DNA from: Acinetobacter albensis
GTDB taxonomy: Bacteria > Pseudomonadota > Gammaproteobacteria > Pseudomonadales > Moraxellaceae
DNA length: 48,146 nt
Direction: 5' to 3'
NCBI RefSeq assembly: GCF_900095025.1
Contig: NZ_FMBK01000018.1
Location: forward strand, 1 to 48,146
Shown in pieces: positions 18,006 through 27,445 of this stretch. The translations under genes were made by a program, and so were the position numbers. The notes under the pieces are model-generated. The model made no database searches and was not told the origin of the DNA. It saw nothing but the letters and a program-made list of their open reading frames with translations. Each line of letters begins with the position of its first letter. The first letter of the stretch is position 1.

Positions 18006-20624
18006 TTAAGCCACATTCCCTTCCAAGAAGTCCTGTGCAAAGCGCTGCAATACACCACCCGCTTCATACACATGCACTTCTTCTTCGGTATCTAAACGAC
18101 AGGTCACGGCAACTTCCAGCACTTCATTTTTACCATCTTCAGTGGCACGCTCAACCACTAAAGTTAAGTCAGAACGCGGTGCAATATTACCAATTACGCT
18201 ATACAGCTCTGTACCATCCAAATCCAATGTTTTACGGTCAGTCCCTGCTTTAAACTCCAGTGGTAACACGCCCATACCAACCAAATTGGTACGATGAATA
18301 CGCTCAAAACCTTCCGCAACAATCACTTCTACACCTGCAAGACGGACACCTTTCGCAGCCCAGTCACGACTAGAGCCTTGACCGTAATCTTTACCTGCAA
18401 TGATGATGAGTGGCTGTTTGCGATTCATGTAAGTTTCAATCGCTTCCCACATCCGCATCACTTCGCCTTCAGGTTCTACACGCGCTTTTGAACCCTGTTT
18501 AACCGTCCCATCAGTACGAGTAACCATTTCATTAAACAGTTTCGGGTTGGCAAACGTTGCGCGTTGCGTGGTCAAATGGTCGCCACGGTGCGTTGCATAG
18601 GAGTTAAAGTCTTCTTCAGGCACACCCATTTTTTTCAGGTATTCACCTGAAGCACTGTCTAATACAATCGCATTGGATGGTGATAAATGGTCGGTGGTAA
18701 TGTTATCGCCCAAAATAGCCAGTGGACGCATATTGGCTAAGGTACGCGGTGCAGCCAAAGCCCCTTCCCAATATGGCGGACGGCGAATATACGTACTTTG
18801 CGGACGCCAGTTGTATAACGGACTTTCAGACTTCGCATTCACACCCAAGTCGAACATTGGAATATAAATCTTTTTGAATTGTTCAGGTTTAACAGCAACT
18901 TTCACCAAGGCATCAATGTCTTCATCCGATGGCCAAATGTCTTTTAAATAAATTGGGTTACCGTCTTTATCGTTACCGAGTGAATCCGTTTCGATGTCAA
19001 AACGAATGGTTCCTGCAATCGCGTAGGCAACGACAAGTGGCGGAGACGCCAAAAATGCTTGTTTCGCATAAGGATGAATACGACCGTCAAAGTTACGGTT
19101 GCCTGAAAGTACTGCCGTTGCATAGACGTCACGTTCGATGATTTCTTCTTGAATTTTTGGATCTAAGGCACCCGACATGCCATTACAGGTGGTACATGCA
19201 TACGCCACAATACCAAAGCCTAATTGTTCCAAATCTTTCAATACGCCCGCTTCTTCAAGATATAAAGCTGCTGCTTTTGAACCTGGTGCAAAAGATGATT
19301 TTACCCAAGGTTTACGCACCAAACCAAGTTCAATCGCCTTACGTGCAAGCAATCCTGCTGCAACGGTATTACGTGGATTCGATGTATTGGTACATGAGGT
19401 AATGGCTGCAATAATCACTGCGCCATCAGGAATTAAACCTTCCGCTTCTTGCGCACGTGCCGCGTCTAAGTTACCTGCAATACCTTTGGCTTTTAAATCA
19501 GCAGTCGATACACGAGCATGTGGGTTTGATGGGCCTGCAATATTACGTGTTACTGTTGAAAGATCGAAGCGAAGGACACGTGGATATTCCGCTTGTGTCA
19601 TATCACTTGCCCAAAGACCAATTTCTTTGGCATAGGTTTCCACCAATTGAATTTGATCTGCTTCACGACCGGTTAGGGTTAAATAATCAATGGTGTTTTG
19701 GTCGATGTAGAACATGGCAGCCGTTGCCCCATATTCAGGGGTCATGTTAGAGATTGTCGCTCGATCCCCCACTGACATGCTGTCTGCACCTTCACCAAAG
19801 AACTCTAAATACGCCCCAACGACACGTTCTTTACGTAAAAATTCAGTCAATGCTAAAACAATATCGGTTGCCGTAATGCCTGCTTGACGCTGACCAACAA
19901 ATTCCACACCAATAATATCGGGTAGACGCATCCAAGATGCACGACCGAGCATGACATTTTCAGCTTCGAGTCCTCCGACCCCAATTGAAATGACACCCAA
20001 TGCATCGGTATGTGGAGTATGTGAGTCTGTCCCCACACAAGTATCTGGATACGCTAGGCCACCACGGTTTTGAATGACTGGCGACATTTTCTCCAAGTTA
20101 ATTTGATGCATGATGCCGTTGCCCGCAGGAATTACATCGACATTTTCAAAGGCTGTTTTGGTCCATTCAATGAAATGGAAACGGTCTTCGTTACGACGGT
20201 CTTCAATGGCACGGTTTTTTTCAAATGCATCTGGGTCAAAACCACCAAATTCAACCGCCAAAGAGTGATCGACAATGAGCTGTGTTGGCACAACCGGATT
20301 GACTTTAGATGGGTCACCGCCCTGTTCGGCAATCGCATCTCGCAGACCCGCCAGATCAACCAATGCGGTTTGACCTAAAATATCATGACACACGACGCGT
20401 GCAGGATACCAAGGGAAGTCGTGGTCTTGTTTACGATTAATCAGTTCTTTTAAAGATTGCTCTAAAATTACTGGATCGCAACGTCGTACTAGCTGTTCCG
20501 CCAGCACTTTTGAAGTATAGGGAAGTTTGGCATATGCGCCTGACTGAATATCTTCTATGGCCTGACGCACATCGAAATATTCAAGCTGGGTGCCTTGTAG
20601 TGGTTTGCGGTAATTGTTGTTCAT
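18006..20624 (-). CDS. acnD: Fe/S-dependent 2-methylisocitrate dehydratase AcnD
   Basis: An aconitase-family enzyme of 872 residues that dehydrates 2-methylcitrate to 2-methyl-cis-aconitate (or its isomer) in the methylcitrate cycle of propionate use. The N-terminus NYRKPLQGTQLEYFD with GAYAKLPYTSKVLAEQLVRR is the AcnD form. The [4Fe-4S] ligands are Cys411 (TSCTNTSN), Cys477 and Cys480 (CTTCNG). The C-terminal swivel domain has the GDNITTDHLSPS and KDYGQGSSRDWAAKG motifs. AcnD usually works with PrpF and lies beside prpB/prpC. None of these is near here. Aconitase activity is also possible. Confidence 0.88.
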   Translation of the reverse strand: MNNNYRKPLQGTQLEYFDVRQAIEDIQSGAYAKLPYTSKVLAEQLVRRCDPVILEQSLKELINRKQDHDFPWYPARVVCHDILGQTALVDLAGLRDAIAEQGGDPSKVNPVVPTQLIVDHSLAVEFGGFDPDAFEKNRAIEDRRNEDRFHFIEWTKTAFENVDVIPAGNGIMHQINLEKMSPVIQNRGGLAYPDTCVGTDSHTPHTDALGVISIGVGGLEAENVMLGRASWMRLPDIIGVEFVGQRQAGITATDIVLALTEFLRKERVVGAYLEFFGEGADSMSVGDRATISNMTPEYGATAAMFYIDQNTIDYLTLTGREADQIQLVETYAKEIGLWASDMTQAEYPRVLRFDLSTVTRNIAGPSNPHARVSTADLKAKGIAGNLDAARAQEAEGLIPDGAVIIAAITSCTNTSNPRNTVAAGLLARKAIELGLVRKPWVKSSFAPGSKAAALYLEEAGVLKDLEQLGFGIVAYACTTCNGMSGALDPKIQEEIIERDVYATAVLSGNRNFDGRIHPYAKQAFLASPPLVVAYAIAGTIRFDIETDSLGNDKDGNPIYLKDIWPSDEDIDALVKVAVKPEQFKKIYIPMFDLGVNAKSESPLYNWRPQSTYIRRPPYWEGALAAPRTLANMRPLAILGDNITTDHLSPSNAIVLDSASGEYLKKMGVPEEDFNSYATHRGDHLTTQRATFANPKLFNEMVTRTDGTVKQGSKARVEPEGEVMRMWEAIETYMNRKQPLIIIAGKDYGQGSSRDWAAKGVRLAGVEVIVAEGFERIHRTNLVGMGVLPLEFKAGTDRKTLDLDGTELYSVIGNIAPRSDLTLVVERATEDGKNEVLEVAVTCRLDTEEEVHVYEAGGVLQRFAQDFLEGNVA

Positions 20625-20884
20625 TGCGTACCTGCCTTATGAATCGTTTTTCTTCCTGTGTGTTTTTATAAACATTAACACTGTGGGTTGCAGGCATAGT
20701 ACACTGTCGAAAAGCTGTTTCCCAAATCCTTTATATTTCATGTCTTTAGATATAAAAATAGGGGTTTTTGAAACATTTACTTACACATATTTTTAATTAT
20801 TTACGGTAAAAGTGCATTTTTTTGAAAAATAGCAGAAAATAAACGTAATTCTTTAGTATTAGATCTATTTTTAGAGCGTAATAA

Positions 20885-21607
20885 ATGAACTCTTTAGCTT
20901 TCTCCTCATTCACTTTAAATGGCGTGGATGCACAAAAATTTCTTCAAGGTCAAGTCACTTTAAATGTTGAAGCCTTAGCCGAAAACCTAAATCGCTACAC
21001 GGCTATTTGTAGCTTGAAAGGTCGGATTCAGTTTGGTTTATGGTTAAAAAAATTGAATCCAGAAAGTTTTGAAATAGTCACCACACAAGATCAAGCAGAA
21101 GAATTTGCCAAACATATTAAAAAGTTTGGTGCATTTTCTAAAATGAAGTTGGAACAAGCTGCGCCAGTTTTCCCAATTTTAAAAGGTGACACGACCGAGT
21201 TTGGCACTATTGCAACAGATATTACCCTTTGGCAACAGCAAGCCATTCAGGCGGGTCAAGCATGGATTAGTGCAACGACGGCTGAACTGTTTCAGCCACA
21301 AGAATTACGTTTGCATCAACGTGAAGGCGTGCACTACGATAAGGGCTGTTATATCGGTCAGGAAGTGATTGCACGTTTATGGTTTAAGGCTAAACCAAAA
21401 GCATGGCTGCACGTGATTCAAGGTTTGGGTGCGGTTCCTGCTGCTGGTGAACAACTTGATAAAAGTGTTCAAGTGGTCAATAGTACGGCGGTTGAAAATG
21501 GTTATATAGCGTTGGTGATTGCCCGTCCAGAAGCGTTAATATCGTTAGATGTGACTGTTTTAGATTTGCCTGAAAGCTTAAATGGCGATGTAGCACGTCC
21601 ACAGTAG
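20885..21607 (+). CDS. ygfZ: Folate-binding Fe-S cluster assembly protein YgfZ
   Basis: A GcvT-like tetrahydrofolate-binding protein needed in E. coli for some iron-sulfur enzymes. The diagnostic signature KGCYIGQEVIAR begins at residue 153 and contains the essential Cys. The N-terminal part has VDAQKFLQGQVTLNV, and the length of 240 residues is somewhat shorter than E. coli YgfZ. It is transcribed away from acnD, an Fe-S enzyme, with a 260-base gap between the starts. A terminator follows it. A functional link to acnD is possible but only suggested by position. Confidence 0.9.
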   Translation: MNSLAFSSFTLNGVDAQKFLQGQVTLNVEALAENLNRYTAICSLKGRIQFGLWLKKLNPESFEIVTTQDQAEEFAKHIKKFGAFSKMKLEQAAPVFPILKGDTTEFGTIATDITLWQQQAIQAGQAWISATTAELFQPQELRLHQREGVHYDKGCYIGQEVIARLWFKAKPKAWLHVIQGLGAVPAAGEQLDKSVQVVNSTAVENGYIALVIARPEALISLDVTVLDLPESLNGDVARPQ

Positions 21608-21624
21608 TTCACTATAGGTACAAT

Positions 21625-21650
21625 AAAGCCTCCTTAAACGGAGGCTTTTC
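21625..21650. terminator. Bidirectional terminator between ygfZ and the small minus-strand gene
   Basis: AAAGCCTCC (21625-21633), 6-base loop, GGAGGCTTT (21640-21648). It is a GC-rich 9-bp stem with A and T runs on both sides, placed in a 56-base convergent gap. Confidence 0.9.
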
Positions 21651-21663
21651 AATTTTCTAGTGC

Positions 21664-21909
21664 TTAAAAATTGTGAAATAATTTATTCATATCTTTAATG
21701 ACATAATCTTTAAAATGGAAAGCACGTGCATGTTTGGCATCAATTTTTGCAGTATGTCCATCTTTCTCAAAGATATACACGCGATCATCTTTACTCACCA
21801 AAAATTCAGCACCCAACTTCATTAATAACGCATCAATCTTATCTTCATCTGCAATCGATTCATCCTGACTGATTTTTAAATAACTACGCTTAATGCCTTT
21901 GATGAACAT
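21664..21909 (-). CDS. Small conserved-looking hypothetical protein (81 residues)
   Basis: A basic soluble protein with no signal peptide and no membrane segment. It appears to have a helix-strand layout: an acidic segment DESIADEDKIDALLMKLGAE, then strands VYIFEKDGHTAKI and a C-terminal FKDYVIKDMNKLFHNF. No family is recognised. It is probably real, because it has an ATG start, ends beside a shared terminator and has normal codon use. It is a single gene with an AT-rich upstream gap. Confidence 0.6.
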   Translation of the reverse strand: MFIKGIKRSYLKISQDESIADEDKIDALLMKLGAEFLVSKDDRVYIFEKDGHTAKIDAKHARAFHFKDYVIKDMNKLFHNF

Positions 21910-22197
21910 TTCTATACTCTTTTATTAATTCAACCGCGATTTAAACAAACATTGATGCAAAACAAAAGGGTCGTTCAATGTTTTATCGTCATTATATTTT
22001 GAAGCGAGTAGATTGCGCGTCTTAAGCTCCCCCGCCTTCATTTAGGTATATCGTATGTAAAAATCAGCAAAATGTTATTGCAATACACTTCTCATCTATT
22101 TACATTCACAGAGTTAAACTTTTGCTGAAGCATGAAGTTTTGATCCGTCCCAGTCAACACATAAATGGACTTATGTGAATGTTTATAAAAGGTTTTA

Positions 22198-23010
22198 ATG
22201 AAAATGAAAAAAATAATATTGGCCAGTATTCTTACTTTGTCTTCACATTTAACCCTCGCAGAAGTAGCAACAAACTCGAATGAACCAAACGTTGCCCCTG
22301 AATTTGCAAAAATTGAAGCGCTGATCAAAGCCAAGAATATGCAAGGTGCTTATCAAGAATTAGAGAAACTGGCAAAAACAGGTAATCCACAAGCCATTTA
22401 TAATTTGGGTTATTTGACACAAACGGGTCAAGGCACAGCCAAAGATGACAAAAAAGCGTTTAAGCTTTATGAAGAATCTGCGAAAAAAGGTTATCCAGTC
22501 GCCAACTATGTACTGGGTAAAAATTACATGGCAGGTAACTTAGGTTTAAAACAAGATACCAACAAAGCCAAACAATACTTAGAAAAAGCGTCAGATCAAG
22601 GCTTTGCAGATGCGACTATTGATTTGGCAGTTTTACTTTTTGCCGAAGGTAAACCCGCTTCAGACCAACTTGCCTTAAAAAAGCTAGATCCGCTCATTAA
22701 GAAAAACAACTATCAAGCAATCCATGCGAAAGCCTTATATGACATTAGTCTTGGTTTTAAAACGAAGAATGAGGCACCAATTAAACAAGGTTTGAAAAGT
22801 ATTCAGGACTTGGCTCAAAAAGGCTATATTCCTGCACTGATGGCAGTAGGCAATATGTTTGCGAATGGCAATATTGTTCCGCAAAATCTTCCCGAAGCAA
22901 AAAAAATCTTTTCAGCGTTGGCCAAAGAAAATATTCCTCAAGCCAAAGAGTCTTTAACTTTAGTGGATAAATTAATTGCAGAGCAAAGCAAAAAATCAGT
23001 TAAAAAATAA
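22198..23010 (+). CDS. Exported Sel1-repeat protein
   Basis: A 270-residue protein with a signal peptide (MKMKKIILASILTL up to about LTLA at residue 21) and several Sel1-like helical repeats. Examples are GNPQAIYNLGYLTQTGQGTA, KKGYPVANYVLGKNYMAG and DQGFADATIDLAVLLFAEGK, each with the A-x-x-x-L-G-x pattern. It is likely periplasmic and mediates protein-protein contacts, partner unknown. AAAAGG lies 5 bases before the ATG. A small inverted repeat (CACATAA 22158-22164 / TTATGTG 22171-22177) lies in its 5' region. A terminator follows. Confidence 0.82.
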   Translation: MKMKKIILASILTLSSHLTLAEVATNSNEPNVAPEFAKIEALIKAKNMQGAYQELEKLAKTGNPQAIYNLGYLTQTGQGTAKDDKKAFKLYEESAKKGYPVANYVLGKNYMAGNLGLKQDTNKAKQYLEKASDQGFADATIDLAVLLFAEGKPASDQLALKKLDPLIKKNNYQAIHAKALYDISLGFKTKNEAPIKQGLKSIQDLAQKGYIPALMAVGNMFANGNIVPQNLPEAKKIFSALAKENIPQAKESLTLVDKLIAEQSKKSVKK

Positions 23011-23026
23011 GTAAATTAATCTTTAT

Positions 23027-23066
23027 AAAAATACCCACGCATTGAAAAAAATGAGTGGGTATTTTT
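23027..23066 (+). terminator. Intrinsic terminator after the Sel1-repeat gene
   Basis: AAAAATACCCAC (23027-23038) pairs with GTGGGTATTTTT (23055-23066), a perfect 12-bp stem with a 16-base loop that can pair further. T-run at the end, 16 bases after the stop codon. Confidence 0.85.
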
Positions 23067-23212
23067 ATAAAACAAATATTTAAATGTCTGTTTTGCTAAA
23101 AACTATATTTTATTGGCTGTTTGCTCCAACTTTAATCTCTATCACGGTACGCAAAATTTAAATCCATTTTTGCACTGGCTGTCATGCATATCATTTTTAG
23201 AGTTTTTTCGGT

Positions 23213-24136
23213 TTACCACCACAGTGTAATTAAACCACTAATCACGACAAAGCCCAAAATGGTACTTAACATTAACGCAGTCAAGGCTTTATCATTCAGG
23301 CCATAATTTTGCCCCAAAATACCAAATATAATCGGCATCGGTAAAGCCGCCAGTAAAGTTCCTGCATAGCGCATTTCTTGACTTACCTCTGGCAAGAAAC
23401 CAAACAAGATAAAAATGGTCAGTGGCATTAGAACGATCTTAAATCCCACCAAAATGATACTTTGTACATTGAGTGCTTTTAAACTCATGCCGACCAAGCT
23501 GCCGCCAATAACAAATAATGCAATTGGAGATGCTGTTTTACCGAGCATTTCTAAAGCATGTGCAGCATAGGTCGGTATTTTGATATCCAAAAAGACACTT
23601 GTCATTCCGAATACGATCGATAAAATAACTGGGTTTTTAACTACATTGACTAAAGTCTGTTTCAGAAGTTGTGCTTTAACACGGCCCTGATGCAGCCCTG
23701 CCTCTGCGACCATGAGCGTTAAAGCCACGATCAGTAGGTTTTCAATAATCAACGTCAAAGATAAATAAATAGCGGCATGTTGCCCAATCAACATGGTCAA
23801 TATCGCGGTTCCAATAAAACCTGTATTTGACATCGAGGCGCCCATTGAAAGTACGCCTGACTCGGTTAAGCGACAATTGAAATAGTAACGATACAAGCAA
23901 AAAGCCGCAGCAAAAATTAGCAGTGAACCGCCGCCATAAACGATGAAATAACTTGGATTCCAAATTTTATCCAAACGTTGACTGGCTAAAGCTTGGAGCA
24001 AAAATGCGGGTAATGAAATTTTAAAGACAAACTGACTTAAACCTTTAATTGTTTCAGGCAAAATAAATTCAGATTTTACACAAAAAAAACCCAGCAGAAG
24101 CAGCAAGCATATCGGTAAAATTACAGTTAAAACCAC
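23213..24136 (-). CDS. AEC-family transporter
   Basis: A 307-residue integral inner membrane protein of the auxin efflux carrier family. It has about ten hydrophobic helices in two repeated halves. Typical features are LPICLLLLLGFFCVKSEFI at the N-terminus, the GASMSNTGFIGTAIL motif (asparagine-containing crossover of the first half) and ALPMPIIFGILGQNYG in the second. Bacterial AEC proteins transport dicarboxylates such as malate or other organic acids. The substrate is unknown here. It follows the OYE-type gene by 68 bases on the same strand. Confidence 0.82.
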   Translation of the reverse strand: MVLTVILPICLLLLLGFFCVKSEFILPETIKGLSQFVFKISLPAFLLQALASQRLDKIWNPSYFIVYGGGSLLIFAAAFCLYRYYFNCRLTESGVLSMGASMSNTGFIGTAILTMLIGQHAAIYLSLTLIIENLLIVALTLMVAEAGLHQGRVKAQLLKQTLVNVVKNPVILSIVFGMTSVFLDIKIPTYAAHALEMLGKTASPIALFVIGGSLVGMSLKALNVQSIILVGFKIVLMPLTIFILFGFLPEVSQEMRYAGTLLAALPMPIIFGILGQNYGLNDKALTALMLSTILGFVVISGLITLWW

Positions 24137-24204
24137 GGCTGCTCCTAAAATTTAACCGCCCCAAATACAATTCAATATTGGGTTGTGGTCTATTTATTTA
24201 AATT

Positions 24205-25314
24205 CTAAAATGGTTTAAATAACGATTTCAAACCATGCGGCTGACAACGTAAATATTGCGGTGCAATGTCTATATGCGCTCCTAATGTTGCAGCAGCATG
24301 CCAAGGCCAGCGTGGGTCGTAGAGCATTGCACGTGCCAAAGCAACTGCATCTGCTTCATCATTTTGCAAAATATCTTCAGCTTGTTGAGCTTCAGTAATT
24401 AATCCGACCGCAATCACTGGAATATCAACCTGCTGCTTAATCGCTTTTGAATACGGCACTTGATAATTAGCACCAATTCGAATGTCTTGCTTGCTATGTA
24501 AACCACCTGAAGATACATGAATATAAACCGTACCCAATTGTGCCAAAGCTTTGGACAAGCCAATACTCGACTCAATATTCCAAGCGTGCTGATCACCCAT
24601 CCAATCTGTAGCAGAAATACGGACTCCAATTGGAAAACCTTCAGGGACGGCATTTTTCATCGCCTGAAAAACCTCTAGAGTCAGACGAATTCTATTTTCA
24701 AAACAGCCACCATATTCATCCGTACGCTGGTTAGATAACGGTGACATGAATTGATGCAACAAATAACCATGTGCAGCATGTAATTCAATCAAGTCGAAGC
24801 CTGCATCGACAGCGCGTATTGCTGCACTGGCAAAGTCTTCAATAATATTTTTAATTTCATCGAGTGTTAGCGCATGCGGTACAGCATCTGTCTCATTAAA
24901 TGGGATTTGGCTCGCAGAGACCGTTTGCCAGCCATGTTGAGTTTCGGGCTTAAACTGTCCTTTTCCATCCCATGGTTTATCCGTAGATGCCTTACGTCCT
25001 GCATGTGCCAGTTGAATTCCCATCGGCATTGGAGAAAGGGTTTTTACTTTTGCGAGTAATGCTTTCATTTGTGCGCGTTGCATGTCGTTCCATAGTCCGA
25101 CATCGGCATAACTAATTCGACCTTCAGCTTGTACCGCAGTGGCCTCTATAATGCACAATCCTGCGCCAGACAATGCATAATTGGCCCATTGCTGTTCATG
25201 CCAATAGCTGATTTCGCCCTGCTCATTGGCCGAATATTGACACATGGGTGCAATGATAATTTTATTCTTCAGCGTTAAACGACCAAATTGAATCTGTTCA
25301 AATAATAAAGACAC
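24205..25314 (-). CDS. NADH:flavin oxidoreductase of the old yellow enzyme family (YqjM-like)
   Basis: An FMN-dependent ene-reductase-type TIM barrel of 369 residues. APMCQY near residues 22-27 carries the Cys and Tyr of the YqjM subclass, and HAAHGYLLHQFMSP contains the substrate-binding His pair. SSGGLHSKQD and VALARAMLYDPRWPW match the FMN-phosphate end of the barrel. The start is GTG at 25314, preceded by AGGAG with 6 bases between. A longer frame from an ATG at 25359 would overlap the receptor gene upstream. It lies 25 bases after pqqU. Natural substrate unknown. Confidence 0.86.
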   Translation of the reverse strand: MSLLFEQIQFGRLTLKNKIIIAPMCQYSANEQGEISYWHEQQWANYALSGAGLCIIEATAVQAEGRISYADVGLWNDMQRAQMKALLAKVKTLSPMPMGIQLAHAGRKASTDKPWDGKGQFKPETQHGWQTVSASQIPFNETDAVPHALTLDEIKNIIEDFASAAIRAVDAGFDLIELHAAHGYLLHQFMSPLSNQRTDEYGGCFENRIRLTLEVFQAMKNAVPEGFPIGVRISATDWMGDQHAWNIESSIGLSKALAQLGTVYIHVSSGGLHSKQDIRIGANYQVPYSKAIKQQVDIPVIAVGLITEAQQAEDILQNDEADAVALARAMLYDPRWPWHAAATLGAHIDIAPQYLRCQPHGLKSLFKPF

Positions 25315-25339
25315 GCCCTTCTCCTTGCTGATCTCATTT

Positions 25340-27445
25340 TTAGAATGCTTTACTAACACTTAAGCCCGCACTCCAGTTCATACCATCTGCTGGTTCAAAA
25401 AAACGACCATTGCCATCATTCACAATCACGGAACCAACATAGTTTTCATCAAATAAATTATCTGCACGAACATAAGTGCGTACTTTCCAATCTGCTTGTT
25501 TCCATACATAGCCTGCATTGGCCGAAGCTACGGTATAGCTGGGTGCCGCATCACTATTGCTATCATCTACATAGACTTTGTCCATAAAACGCACATCAAC
25601 TCCTGCATTGAAGCCTGTTTCTGGCTGCCAACCGATTGCAGCAAAAGCTTGATTTTTTGCAATACCTGGAATTTTACTGCCTTTTTCGACCTTGCTATTT
25701 GGAATAGGTGCATCAAAAGTGGCATCAATATAGCTGTAGCTGGCTTGTGCTGTTAAGTCACGCCACAAAGCTTTGTTCCAAGACAGCTCCAGTCCTTCAC
25801 GTAAAGTCTTATCGGCATTTTTAAAAGTGGCACGGCCATTTTCAGTACCCGCAGAGACAATATCGTTCTGTGTTTTACTTTGGAACACTGCTGCAGTGAA
25901 ATTACCCCATGAATTCTGTGCTTTTAAGCCCAGCTCATAATTATCACTACTGGCTGGCTGTAAATTAAAATTCATACCATCATCAGCAGAATAGGCCATT
26001 TCAGTAAAGGTTGGGGTTTCAAAGCCTTTGGCATAACTGACATAGCTATTTAGAGTAGGTGTCATTGCCCAGCTTAAGGCAACGGATGGTAAGACTTTAT
26101 CGTAATCCGTTTTGCCACTGTCATCGCCATTTCCAACGTCAATGTAATGATCTTTAGACTCATAATGCACATTGCTATAGCGTAAACCTGCATCTACAGT
26201 CCAAGCAGGCACAAAATTCCAAGAAGCTTGTAAATAAGGATCTAAATTCCACAGTGTATTATTTTCATCACGGCGTAAGTCACCTTTAACCCCATAATTT
26301 CCATTGGCATCAAAATTTTCAAATCCTGTGCGGTCTTCATCCATATAGTCAAACGCTAAACCCGCGGTAAAACGTGTATTGGGGAATAAATCTTTGCCTG
26401 TCCAGCGCACATCTGTTCCGTAATAATCACGATTAAAGTCAATCACACCACCTGCATGGCGTGCATTGGTCTGTGTTCCACTTGGAATGGACTGGTATTG
26501 AATAACCTCACGCTGTCCCGCATAAGCCATGGCATAGAGCTCATGCTGATCATTTAAAGGTTTTGACCATGTTAAACCTGTTTGGGTTTGATTAATTTCC
26601 TTACGCACATCAAATTGTTTTAAAAATGCAACTTGCTGTTTAGGGTTCGCTTTCCATTGTTCACGCGTTAAACCTTGCGGATCATCTGCATGAATATCAA
26701 CATGATTCAAAATCCAGTTTACCTTAGAGCCATCATCTAAGTCCCATGTGAGTTTGGCATTACTCAGCACCTTCTTGGCAGCACTGTGTTCACGGTAGCC
26801 ATCCGTATCAAAATATGATGAGCTCACCACATAGCTCGGTTCTCCAGCTTTGTCTGCACCCCCCTGCAAAATCACATCTGCACGGTTTTTATTGTGGCTC
26901 CCAGCAGAATAACCCAGTTCAATTGAGTCTTGACCAGAACCCTCTTTGGTCGAGGTTAAAATTGCTCCACCCGATGAGTTGCCATACAGAGAAGAAAATG
27001 GCCCGCCTAAAACTTCAATATGATCCAAGCTACTTAAATCAATATTAGAGGTTTGACCTTGACCATCTGGCATGGTTGCAGGAATCCCATCTACATATAA
27101 ACGAATGCCGCGGACACCAAAAGTCGAGCGCGCGCCAAAACCACGCATCGAGAGTTGTAAATCTTGCGCATAATTTTCACGGTTATTGAGTTGTAAGCCT
27201 GGAACCCCTTTTAAAGTTTCTGTTAAATTCACACCTAAATTATTTTGATTTTTATCTTGCTCAATGCGGTATACCGAAGCGGGTGTATTTAACCATGCCG
27301 TATCTGTACGTGTTGCTTCAACCTTTAAGGTCGGTAAAACTATTGGTGTTATGGCCTTTGTTTCAGCATATAAACTTTGGCAAATGCATGACGTCAGACA
27401 AAGTAAAGTCATATTGATAGGAATCGTGTGAAATTTACTTTGCAT
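25340..27445 (-). CDS. pqqU: TonB-dependent receptor, PqqU (YncD)-like
   Basis: An outer membrane receptor of 701 residues with a signal peptide (cleavage after about residue 27, LYA/ETK). The plug domain (about 40-160) contains NLTETLKGVPGLQL, NRENYAQDLQLSMRGFGARS and IPATMPDGQGQTSNIDLSSL, followed by a 22-strand barrel ending in F. These and the C-terminal EYVGSVIVNDGNGRFFEPADG match E. coli PqqU (YncD), the importer of pyrroloquinoline quinone. The similarity runs along the whole length, so PQQ uptake is the likely role. It precedes the OYE gene and probably forms an operon with it. No Fur-box match was identified upstream. Confidence 0.82.
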   Translation of the reverse strand: MQSKFHTIPINMTLLCLTSCICQSLYAETKAITPIVLPTLKVEATRTDTAWLNTPASVYRIEQDKNQNNLGVNLTETLKGVPGLQLNNRENYAQDLQLSMRGFGARSTFGVRGIRLYVDGIPATMPDGQGQTSNIDLSSLDHIEVLGGPFSSLYGNSSGGAILTSTKEGSGQDSIELGYSAGSHNKNRADVILQGGADKAGEPSYVVSSSYFDTDGYREHSAAKKVLSNAKLTWDLDDGSKVNWILNHVDIHADDPQGLTREQWKANPKQQVAFLKQFDVRKEINQTQTGLTWSKPLNDQHELYAMAYAGQREVIQYQSIPSGTQTNARHAGGVIDFNRDYYGTDVRWTGKDLFPNTRFTAGLAFDYMDEDRTGFENFDANGNYGVKGDLRRDENNTLWNLDPYLQASWNFVPAWTVDAGLRYSNVHYESKDHYIDVGNGDDSGKTDYDKVLPSVALSWAMTPTLNSYVSYAKGFETPTFTEMAYSADDGMNFNLQPASSDNYELGLKAQNSWGNFTAAVFQSKTQNDIVSAGTENGRATFKNADKTLREGLELSWNKALWRDLTAQASYSYIDATFDAPIPNSKVEKGSKIPGIAKNQAFAAIGWQPETGFNAGVDVRFMDKVYVDDSNSDAAPSYTVASANAGYVWKQADWKVRTYVRADNLFDENYVGSVIVNDGNGRFFEPADGMNWSAGLSVSKAF

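Noticed and set aside
18929..20378. Several open frames on the plus strand opposite acnD
   Set aside because: They mirror the codon pattern of acnD, have no signals for translation and show no protein motifs.
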